Translations under genes and position numbers: made by a program | Shown here: positions 33,501-45,500 of the stretch, one piece after another | How the letters are laid out: every line of letters begins with the position of its first letter | How positions within the stretch are numbered: the first letter of the stretch is position 1 | Notes under the pieces: generated by a model | Told to the model about the DNA's origin: nothing | The model's database searches: none | What the model saw: only the letters and a program-made list of their open reading frames with translations | Source of the DNA: Plazaster borealis | Lineage: Eukaryota > Echinodermata > Asteroidea > Forcipulatida > Labidiasteridae | Assembly (NCBI GenBank): GCA_021014325.1 | Contig: JAJGQC010000745.1 | Coordinates: 54,703 to 118,702 of the forward strand | Direction: 5' to 3' | Length of the DNA stretch: 64,000 nucleotides

Positions 33501-36500
33501 TTGTTAACTTACAAGTTGTTTTTGCAGTTCCTCCTTGGCCCTGGTTTCATCAACTACATCTTTCATCCTGTCTCTGAGCTCCTGTATATCTTCCAGCTTC
33601 TTCAACGACTCGCTCTAAGATGACAAAAGGAGGCAATCAACTTGATTGAAACATCTCGCACTTTAATTTGTCTTTATTTCTTAACTTTGTGTATATCTTC
33701 TAGCTTCTTCAACGACTCGCTCTAAGATGACAAAAGGAGGCAATCAACATGATTGAAACATCTCACACTTTAATTTATGTTTATTTCTTAATTTTTGTTA
33801 ATATATTCCATGAAATGTCAAGCTCATCTCAAACTAAAAAAGATGTCTGGTCTGAAAATCGGAGACAGTTACAAACAATGATTCTCAACTAGCTGGGCCC
33901 AATTTCATAAAGCTGTGTACCGGTAAGCAAATTGTCATGCTTACTATGTTATGCTTATTGGCGTGTCATGGCTGAGCACTGGACTCAAGCTATGGTGTTT
34001 CTGTTCAGCAGAGTGTGGGTTCGGTCGTGACACTTGTGTCCTTACTGCTGCGTCCTTCAAATGGGACGTAAAGCTGTTGGTCCCTTGTGTTGTGTAATGC
34101 AAATAAAAGAACCCAGTGCACTTATCAAAAGAGAAGGGGTTCGCCCGGTGTTCCTGGTTTGATCGGCAGTACATTGCACCACAGCACCTTGTAAACCATT
34201 ACACGGTGCAAAGAAATTGGTCTCATACTTCAAAACGTAGCCCCACCTTATAGGAAAATACTGAATGTTGAAGTGCCTTGAGCGTCACTGAGTGACGAAT
34301 ATGAGTGCTATATAAGAAGCCACTACTACTACTATAGCAGAAAACCATGCTCAGGCAAAAGTGTTATTCATAAACGAGAAGATTTGATGGCGCGTGTACG
34401 TGCTCAAAATTGATTTGCGTTGCTGCGAAATTGGGTCCGGGTTGCAAGCCAAATGCACTGTGTTGCTCATTGTGGGTTGCTAGCTCCCCGCAAAGAAAGA
34501 CATTATCGTCCGCTCAATAATCAACGATCCTTATTACAATTAATTTGCAGTATTTTTGACCGCGTGAGGGCGTATGTGGACCAATTTCGCGTGATGAAAA
34601 ACAAGTAAACAAATGTGGGGTCTTTTCCAGTGTTGTTATTATTATATTTATGTATTTCCTCATTGATGCAACTGCAAGAAAACTACATACAGGCAATTAA
34701 AAAAAGATGAAACAGTAATTGTGATGCAAGACATTCCCTGATGAAAGCGCCCCCATGCGGTAAAAAATGTGATCAATTGATTTCGCATATATCCCATTTA
34801 ACCCATGCGTCAGTTCATAGCGAGACCGACGATGTGAACCAACCTCTTTGCTGGCATTCTGTTCCTTCAAGGTCCGATACTCATCAATGAGCGGAGCTCT
34901 GTGTTTCTCCCACTGTTTGGCAAGACTCACCAATCGCTGAGCACTCGACTCCACAACTCCCTGATGGAAACAAAAAAATACAACAGAATGGCATTGATGA
35001 TGAATGAACAGATCAAGTATAGACACCTGATTCACACGTCATTGGTTACCTGTCTCCAAATGCATAAATTTCAAACTCCTCCTACCGACATACAAATCCC
35101 TCAACCAATCTGCACCCCAGTACCTCCAAGAACTCCTTCACCACTACAAACCTCAGCGTACCCTGCACTAATACTATGCAACGCAATCAATACATACTGT
35201 ACTCAATGTAAAATTTATTAGTAAGGTTAGCTGCAAAGCGTCCTATATTTATCAATATAGAACTCCTATATTAAATTGTGCAGTGTCAGGACAGTATGGC
35301 AAAATAAAGTATGAAACGTGATGCACCCTAGTACCTCCAAGAACTCCTTTTTCCATACAAACCTCAGCGTACCCTGCGCTAATACAATGCAACACAATCA
35401 ATACATACTGTACTCAATTGTAAAATTTATTAGTAAGGTTAGCTGCAAAGCGTCCTATATTTATCAATATAGGACTCCTATGTTAAATTGTGGAGTGTTA
35501 GAACAGTATGGCAAAATATAGTATGAAACGTGATGCATGTTCCACCAATCAAATGACTAGGATCTAAAATTGCGGTATATCAAAAAGATTTATATAAATA
35601 AATAATTGAAATATGCCTTGAAGACATTCCTACCTGAAGCTTAGCGATGTTATTCTCAGCGTCTGGTAATAAATCCATCGTTCTCTTCTTCACTGTAAGA
35701 ATCTTCTTGTTCCTCGTTATTCCTCTCCTCCATCATCTTCTGCTCTTCCATCTTAGCAAATTAAACAACAGAAATACTCTTGGTTAAAATAGTCTTTCAT
35801 TTTGAAGAAGAAAAGACAAACAGTCTACACTATTGTCCCTTCAGTGTTCTATGGACCCCAATGGAAATTAAGGACCCCGATGGAAATTAAGGACCCCGAT
35901 GGAAATTAAGGACCCCAATGGAAATTAAAGGGTCCGTATACGTTTGGTATGACTCTGAAAATGAATGGCAATAAAAACTTACTTGGTAAGAAGTACAGCA
36001 GCTTTGGATAGTGTAAAGCATTTTGAGGAACATTTGACCTTGAAGTACTGCGGTTATGGAACAGATATCACTTTTTATCCCCCCAAAATTTGAATCTGAA
36101 AAGCCTTTCTGAGAGGGCCCCAATGGAAATTAAGGACCCCATGGAAATTAAGGACCCCCAATGGAAATTAAGGACCCCCAATGGAAATTAAGGACCCCCA
36201 ATGGAAATTAAGGACACCAATGGAAATTAAGGACCCCAATAGAAATTAAGGACACCAATGGAAATTAAGGACCCCCAATGGAAATTAAGGACCCCCAATG
36301 GAAATTAAGGACCCCAGTTGAAATTAAGGACCCCAGTTGAAATTAAGGACCCCAATGGAAATTAAGGGCCCCCAGTGGAAATTAAGGACCCCAGTTGAAA
36401 TTAAGGACCCCAATGGAAATTAAGGACCCCCAGTGGAAATTAAGGACCCCCAATGGAAATTAAGGACCCCAGTGGAAATTAAGGACCCCCAATGGAAATT

Positions 36501-39500
36501 AAGGACCCCCAATGGAAATTAAGGACCCCCAATGGAAATTAAGGACCCCAGTGGAAATTAAGGACCCCATGGAAATTAAGGACCCCCAATGGAAATTAAG
36601 GACCCCCAATGGAAATTAAGGACACCAATGGAAATTAAGGACACCAATGGAAATTAAGGACCCCAATGGAAATTAAGGACCCCCAATGGAAATTAAGGAC
36701 CCCAGTTGAAATTAAGGACCCCAGTGAAAATTAAGGACCCCAATGGAAATTAAGGACACTAATGGAAATTAAGGACCCCCAATGGAAATTAAGGACCCCC
36801 AATGGAAATTAAGGACCCCAATGGAAATTAAGGACCCCAATGGAAATTAAGGACCCCAATGGAAATAAGTATAAGTTATTGGCTTTTTGGGAGGGTTATC
36901 CTTGGATAATTTTGTGTAGTTTTTCTTTCTTGTTTTCTGTTTTGGTTTATTTTATTTCATTGAATAACCTCCTGGTACTGTGTATGTACTTTTGCCGCGT
37001 TCTTGCTGTATTTTTATCCGAATAAATTCAAATCAAATCAAATACGGTTCTGTAGAAAGAATGACAGTATTCTGAAAGACCACAAGGTCACTTCTCTCTG
37101 AAGATTTTCACGACGTGGTATGAATTTCATCTTTGAGAGGGCAAGGCCATTTTCCTTTGGCAAAGGGCACTTTCATTGGAAAGCCTTGAAGTCTATGGGA
37201 ATCTTTTGAAAAGGCACCACGGCCAAGACCAGAGCCCTATTTCATGGCACTGCTTACCGTGGAATTCTGCGCTACGCCCAGCTGTGTCCCATAGAAATGC
37301 ACACGTTACAGTGCGCGTGAGCGCAGAATTATTTGGTAAGCAGTGCCATGAAATTGGGCCCGGGCCATGGTCTCTCTGTAATCCAAGAACTGTCAAGATG
37401 TGTGCATAAAATAAAGAATAGGATATGAAGTTGTACTAAGCTTAGCACAAAGATCTTTGCTAGAAAAGTCAAATTTGCTGGGTCGCTATCGTCACTATGG
37501 GCTTCCAGTCAGCAGGCTTGTTCTTTGGGAGTTCAAGCAAGGTCAAACCCAAGGAGGTCGAGGTCACCTGACCTATGACTAGTGTGACCGGTAAACCAGA
37601 CTTTTGAGTAGTCCACAAGCCTTTTTTACTTGTCTGCATGTATTTGCAAGAAATTGTCCATTTCCGAACACGCATTAGTAGTTACTAGTAGTACTACCTA
37701 GATGGTGAAGTTAGCTGCAAAATTTATGAGACTGTGAAATCACATGGTAAAACCACATCATGGACAAAACAAAAGATCATCGCAAAGCCCCCATGTTGCA
37801 AGAAAATCTTTGTAAATGTAGTAACCATTGTCCATGTTTATAAGTAAGTACCTCATTTTGAGGTTTTCAGACTTGGAAGCTTTTACAAGTAAAGTTCAAC
37901 TTTAGCTCCACAATCCTTGTGTCTAGTGAAAATGTATTTTTGGCCTGGCGGACTACAAATAGACAAACTCACCCACCTTTGCATTCACTCGCATTTGGTA
38001 ATCAGGTGACTGCTAAGCACAAACTCTGCTATGCAAGAATTATCTCCTAACCCATACTAAAAAAACAAACCTGTCCAAACCCTCTCTCACCTGTTGTATT
38101 CCAGCTCCAAATTTCTTCATGCCAAGCTCCAGTGCTTCCATCTGATTGGTCAGTTCGCTGAGTTTGTCTCGCAGATTCTGCTGTTCATCGTCTCTCTTCT
38201 GACGGAGCTCTTCTTCAGTGTCGGCCCGGGGGACACCCTCCCCTATTCCCATCTGGGAAATAGTCTTATCATCGTCCTAAAGAAGAAAATCAATCAAATC
38301 CAGCTTGTAAAGGCGTGTCAAGTCCTGGCCGGAAGGTCTAGTGCACAAAAATCAAGTTCTGGGACAAATTTCATAGAGTTGCTTAACTTTTTTGCTCCGG
38401 AATTTAATTTTCGAATTTCGCGCGTTTGTACGGAATTAATTTCTGGAAATTCAGCAAAAACACGGAAATGAAGGTAAAGCAGTGCACAATAAGTTCCATA
38501 TCATCTGCTGAATCACTGGCATTACCTGCACTATCGCTGTCATCGAGGGTATCATCGGCAGTATCACTATCCCACTGTGCAAGCCTCTAACGTGCCTGTA
38601 ATGCAGTAACATTCTTCGTGGTCGATGCACGGTTCGTTGATGTGGACGCCGCCATCTTTAAATGCCGCGGTGTACAACGACCCGTGTCAATAATACCCTG
38701 ATACGCCCCTTTGCGTGAAGGAAAGCCAATGGCAGCGACTTAAAGCCGCTGAAACTAGGGTCAGAGGTCATCCAGATGGCAATACGCCATAAATTATGTA
38801 AAAAAGGCCCACGTCATGGGGTTGCCCCGAATTATCTACAGCGACGTCAACGAGCCGCTGTGAGCGGCTTTCCGTAGGGAACGGGACATTTCTGTGAGCC
38901 GCTGTGAGCGGCTCGCCGTAGCGAAAGAGTTAAGCCCAAACAGTAGCTAAGCACAAAACAATTTTGCTTACTAGAATGAAGTTACCAGCCAAAATACCTT
39001 TCCACGTGCACCGTCTGTTCCATGTTTCCTGCTAAGTTTTGCTTAGCAGAAAATTGTTAGGTTTTTCTGTATAAGCCGCTCTATAAATTTGGGGCCCTGG
39101 TGGCTAAGTCATCGGGGTGTGGGTTCGAGTCCTGATCATGGTCTTTGAGCAATGCACTTCACTATAACACTTGGCTTTTCTTTGTCATGGAGTAAATGGG
39201 CACCTGCGAGGGTAGAGATCCATTTGTGCTCGATTTATCTTAGTGTGATAAATACTTAGCATTTCAGACTGTACTCCCCGAGTTGAGATGGCTTAAGGAA
39301 TGAATTAAAGGGATAAATTTTCATGGTATCTCCCCCCCCCCCCCAAAAAAAGTTTTATTGGACAAAAATATGTTTGATTAATTTATAAATTTTTCATGTT
39401 TCAGAAAAAATATACGAAAATTTTCTACCTTATTGTTTTGTTTCATTTTAAAGGCACTGAACACGTTTGGTAATTGTCAAAGACTAGTATTCTCACTTGG

Positions 39501-42500
39501 TGTATCCCAACATATGCATATAATAACAAGCCTGTGAAAATTTGGGCTCAATTGGTCGTTGAAGTTGCAAGAAAATGATGAAAGAAAATACACCCTTGTT
39601 GTACAAGTTTGTGTGCTTTCAGATAGGAATAAAAGGCTTCTTGCAGGAAGTTTTTATTATTTTAGTGAGAAATTACCTCTTTCTCAAAAACTATGTTACT
39701 TCAGAGGGAGTCGTTTCTCACAATGTTTTATACTATCAACAGCTCTCCATTGCTCATTACCAAGTCAGTTTTTATGTTAATCTTTTAGTAATTACCAAAC
39801 GTGTACAGTGCCTTTAAAGCTCAATGTAAATTTGTAGTACCTGAGCAAACTGGAGTTTAGAGGTATGGGTGAACCTGGAGCCCTTGCCTTGCTGTTTACC
39901 CGGCGTCTTATCACTCAATGTGTTGAGAAACTGCAACAAGTCTGCCGCCCCAGCTGATGACGACCCACCAGACTCCGCCCTTTGAATATCTTGTTGTAAC
40001 TGAGAGGCGATCTTCTTCTGCAGCCGCTCCTTCTTGCGAGCTTTATACTCCTGTAAATGCAGAAACAATCAGGTGTGCAGAATACTCGGAAGGAAAATGT
40101 AGAGGATTTCTTTAAATCAACCTGAACCATGTTGTTATCCACTGAGCCTTCAGGACGAGGTTGTACAATGAGGACATTTCCAACTTCCAATTAACACTAA
40201 AAGAGGGACTTAAATGTCGAATTCAGTTTTGTGATGCACTCATTTTTCAAAAGATAGAGTCCTCATGAAAGTGGGGAAAAATTACAAGTCTCTAGCCTCA
40301 CGTTAAAATGGTGTAAAATAACGTTTTATCTGATACTCTGTCATAGTGAAATTTGACGTCATCGAACATCAAAAACAAATAGGTCTGTACAATACAAAGA
40401 GGAATTATTTGTGCCAGTCATAAGGTCAAATCCAATGCTGTTTTGAGACAACCAAGGGAGGGTCAAGTTGAGATTACCTCAGGTGTAAGCTTGGATGGTA
40501 ATCCTGGATGGGTTACACTGGTCACCTCTTGGATTAGAAAGAGGCAAGGAGGGAGGATTGATTGGGGATTACTCAAGATGTAAACCTGGATTGTAGCCCA
40601 GTACTGTCAGATTGAGAGCAAGGTAGGATCAAGTTGAGCTTACCCCCAGGTGTAAGCTTGGACGGTAATCCTCAATCCTGGCTACCTCTTTGATTAAACA
40701 TTTACAAGAATGGGAGGATTAAGTGGGGATTACTCAAGATGTAAGCCTGGATTGTAGCCCAGTACTGTCCCTCTTGTCAGATTGAGAGCAAGGTAGGATC
40801 AAATTGAGATTACCTCAGGACCATGAATGGGTTACAATTGCTATTTCTTGGATTAGAAGGCGACAAGGGGAGGTCGGATTAAGTGGGGATTACCCGAGGT
40901 GTAAGCCTGGATTGTAACCCTGGATGGGTTACACTGGCTATCTCTTGTATTAGAAGGTGATGCGGAGGTCGGATTAAGTGGGGATTACCTGAGGTGTAAG
41001 CCTTGATTGTAAGCCAGCACTATTCCATTCTGCTTCCCACTCCTGTGCTGCTGTGATGTCTACAGCGTTGGTTTCAAGTAGGGATGCTGCCACATCCTCA
41101 TGCCGAGGTGGTTGCCGTGTAACCAGTAGAAGGTCTTTAGTGTAGTAGTTTTTCACTTCTATGAGGCCAGGAAGAAAATACAAAACATGAGTTGCTACAC
41201 TTACAGCTATTTTATTTGATTTGGGGTAAATGAGTTTGCCTTTTAAAGGTATCGTACACGTTTGGTAATGACTCGAAACAAATATTAGCATAAAAACTGA
41301 CTTGGTAACAAGCAACGGAGAGCTGTTGATAGTATAAAACATTGTAGGAAACGACTCTCTGAAGTAACATTGTTTTTGAGAAAGAGGTAATTTCTCACTA
41401 AAATAATAAAAACTTCTTGCAAGAAGTTTTTATTCCTATCTGAAAGCATACAAATTTGTACAACAAGGTGTTTTTCTTTCATAATTTTCTTGCAACTTTG
41501 ATGACCAATTGAGCCCAAATTTTCACAGGCTTGTTATTGTATGCATATGTTGGGATACACCAAGTGAGAACACTGGTCTTTGACAAATACCAAACGTGTA
41601 CGATACCTTTAACTCTCAGCAGTTTTTTATATTGAAATTAAACACACCTCAATGCAAATTTTTCAATAATTTCACCCATGAAAGTAACAAGTTTGTTCAA
41701 CTACTGTGAGTGGTTTACGTACACCGACGCTGAAGTGTACTGTTACTTAGTGCATGTTTTTTTTATGCATAAATGTCTTAGCCTCAGGGGTCATGACCTT
41801 GCCAGTCTGCTGGCAGCACCACTACAAAGGCCGGCATGCTTTTCAGCAAAGCTTTGTAGGATCATGTAGACACTCTGAAAGGTACTGGGCTTGATAAAAA
41901 TAGAGAATATCTTCATGTGGCGTGTCGTGGCCGAAGGATAATAACACCTTACTCAAGATCTGGTGTTTCTGATAAGCAGAGTGTGGGTTCGAATCCCAGT
42001 CGTGACACTTGTGTCCTTAAGCAAGACACTTAACCACATGCTTCGTCCCTTCGGATGGGACGTTAAGCCGTAGGTCCCGTGTGTTGTGTAATGCTCGTAA
42101 AAGAACCCAGTGCACTTATCGTAAAGAGAAGGGGTTTGCCCCGGTGTTCCTGGTTTGATTGGCTGCAATATTGCACCACAGCACCTTGTAAACCATTACA
42201 TGGTGCTATGCAAAGGAATAGGTCTCATACTTCAACACGTAACTCCACTTACCTTGTAGGAAAAAATACTGAGTGCTTTGAGACACCCATCGGGAGTATA
42301 AAGCGCTATATAAGAACTGCGTATTATTATTATTATACCAGGCGTATTATGATTTATTTCAACTAAAAAACAGTAGTGTGCCGCAGGAGAATTACAAAAT
42401 CACAATATGTATCAAGAATACAAAACCATCGCCAAATATTTTTTGAAAACATAAGAACCTATTTCAATGAAAATTTCTTGGGGTTAGTTTATCAAAACCG

Positions 42501-45500
42501 AACTGAGCTTAAAAATCCTTCCTAAAACCAATGAACTCTGGGAGGTGTTCCTTATTGACAATAAAACAATTATGAACAGCATATTACAAATAAAATGTAT
42601 TATAAATCAGAGAAGTGACCGAGAACAAAAAGGGCGGCAAAGATGTAGAGGGGTTTTGCAAAAAAGCAGTGCTTGTCGTTTGCAAGCCTTCTCTTTTGGG
42701 AAAAGTCAACAAGCACGAAAATACAGTTAGTAGAAATAAACTGCAGAGCTGGCAATATTTGCATTTTGTACAACAATCAGGGAGATATTTAGAATTACAT
42801 TCAACATAATAGAGACAACATTTCTATAATCAGGGATTTTCAAATTTGGTCCTCAGAACATGGAAAGATTAGTTTATTTTCAGGAACTGTCTGCAGAATC
42901 AGGGAGAGTTGGCAACTCTGAAACCGTTTGATCTTTTGGAGATCGCCCCAACTTACCCTTGGGTATTTTTCTTGACAGGTCATCTAAGCCATTGGGCATT
43001 GTGACTGCAACACTGTGGTACACATGTGCCCCACTTGCACCCTGTTTAAACGAATATGAGAATTGAAGTTGATTAGTCAACAAAAGCTTGTCCACACAGT
43101 TTAATATGTAAACTGTTTATATTTGAACATCACTAAGAGAAGATTTGCCTCATTTGTCTTTCGGGTAACTATACTTACAATACTCAACAGAATTGAAAGA
43201 TATTTATCAGACTCAAAGTCAACATTTGAACATCATTTGTCTATTTTTAAAAGTTATTGTTCACAGCGAGGTATTATTAATCAATTGAAAAACACAAGAC
43301 TGCCGGACTTGTCCAGTAATGATTTTACTGGCCCAGCACTAAATTCACTGGCCTCAGGCCTGCGGTCCAGTGTAAATTTCGAGCCCTGGTCAAAAAGGTC
43401 TTAAAAAAGTTCTATGAAATAGTTTTCAAATTAGATTTTTTGACCTAATTGGGACTGTTGTCATGATCATAAGTCAGGCCTGTGGCTTTACATGAAATTA
43501 TGAACGCTCATCTAGTTACTCCACGCCAGCGTTCTCCCTTAACAGTTGTCCGCTGGCCAAATGCCAGTTAAAATACCCAAGGGCCAGTCAGAATTCTGTC
43601 CAACTAGTCCGGCTGGCTAGTTGATTGCTTTCCAATGCTACACGCAAACCACCGATTGTTCATATTGCTTCAAATCAGATTGTCCCAAATGCTAGTGTAT
43701 GCTGAAAGGAAACCCCAAAATACAGACTAGTGAAAAACCAGGTGAACCAGCGAAATGACAAGCTAACTGGTCCAGCTGGCTAGTCGCTGAAAAGGTTAAG
43801 GACAAACCCTGCAAGCACGCTGGCCATACCAGATCCATGAGATATGGATGCTGTATGCGTTGGGCTGTGAAGCTGGGATGCTTGTTGTGTTGGAGGTTTA
43901 GTGAAACCCATGAATTGGTGGACGAAGCGGCTGCTCATTCAGTTCCTTTAAAGTATCGTACACGTTTGGTAATGACTCAAAACAAATATTAGCATAAAAA
44001 CTTACTTGGTTACAAGCAACGGAGAGCTGTTGATAGTATAAAACATTGTAGGAAACGACTCCCTCTGAAGTAACGTAGTTTTTGAGAAAGAGGTAATTTC
44101 TCACTAAAATAATAAAAACTTCTTACAAGAAGTTTGTATTCCTATCTGAAAGCACACAAATTTGTACAACAAGGGTGTTTTTTCTTTCATCATTTTCTTG
44201 CAACTTCGATGACCAATTGAGCCCAAATTTTCACAGGCTTGTTATTTTATGCATATGTTGGAATATACCAAGTGAGAACACTGGTCTTTGACAATTTCCA
44301 AACGTGTTCAGTGCCTTTAAGAGATCCATCTATATGGTGTCACTGCAAAAGTCTTACTTTTATTCTCTTTCCACCATGCAAAACTTTAAGTCTTATTTAA
44401 AGCACAAAAGTTTGCTAATTGGTAAACAGATTCATTGTGATGCGTGCAACCTCTCATGACTCCATAGAATCACATACTTTAGTGGGCGCCGTAAAGCGTA
44501 GAATTCTGTGCTAAGCAGGTCCAGCTTTATGAAATGGGGCCCTAGAGAGGTCATAGCTGTAATGGACAGGGTGACTATTTAGGATAAACCACTTCACACC
44601 CTTTTTAATAGATGTTAAGATTGCATTTGGATTTGAACAACCTCTAACTACCAGGCAATCTCGGTGGTCTAGTGGTAAGACATCTGAATGGCAAAGGGCG
44701 TATCCCAGCCGAGTAATATGCCTGTGGATTTTTTTCACAGGAATCGGGAAAGTACTAAGTATACAGTGCTTTACACACATCCGTGGATGGGTAAAACAAA
44801 ATGATTATAGCGTATCGGTTTAGAGCATCGAATTCAAGTTCTCGTGGTTAAGTTATGTGGGTTCGAATCCCGGTCATGACACTTGTATCCTTGAGCCAGA
44901 TGCTTTACTATAATTGCTTCTCTTCATCCAGGGGTATAAATGGGTACCTGCAAGGGTAGAGATTGATATTGTGTTTGAAAAAGCCTTCTGAGCACCACGG
45001 CAGCCCAGGGCTGTATACTCCCCAAGGAGCTGAGAAAGTGTATGTTACTGGCCCAATGATCAGGGCCCAATTTCATAAAGCTGTTTAGCAGAAAATTCTG
45101 CTCAGCAAATTTCTTTGCTAAGCAAGAAATGAGTGGAGTACCAGTCACAGCATTGGTAACTGTATGGTATTTTTGCCGGTAACCTATTTTTCTTAAGCAA
45201 GAGTTTGCTGTGCTTAGAAATTTTGTATGCTTAGATGCTTTATGAAATTAGGACCAGGGCACTAATGTAAAGCGCATTGATACGTTATTGTAAAATGCAC
45301 TACATAAGAAAGTTCTAGTTATTATTATTATTCTTAATACACTTTTTAACCCACCTCTCTATTCCACTGCTTTGGTGTCCTCCATCTTATTCCTCGTTTC
45401 TTACAGCAAGGAGGGATCCACGGGCTTTGAATCTGGTCTGAGATGCTGTCTGCGATGGAGCGACTCAGTAACGCTGATTTACCTGCAAATTGTAAAAGGT

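Larger units (their letters stand above)
38349..39095. mobile_element. Type D palindromic element split by a piggyBac-like element
   Basis: AAATTTCATAGAGTTGCTTAA at left and GCTAAGCACAAAACAATTTT to TATAAATTTGGGGCCC at right are the two halves. Confidence 0.6.

Noticed and set aside
35850..36866. CRISPR-like regular repeats
   Set aside because: Units are contiguous 19-20-base copies without unique spacers, in the intron of an animal gene.
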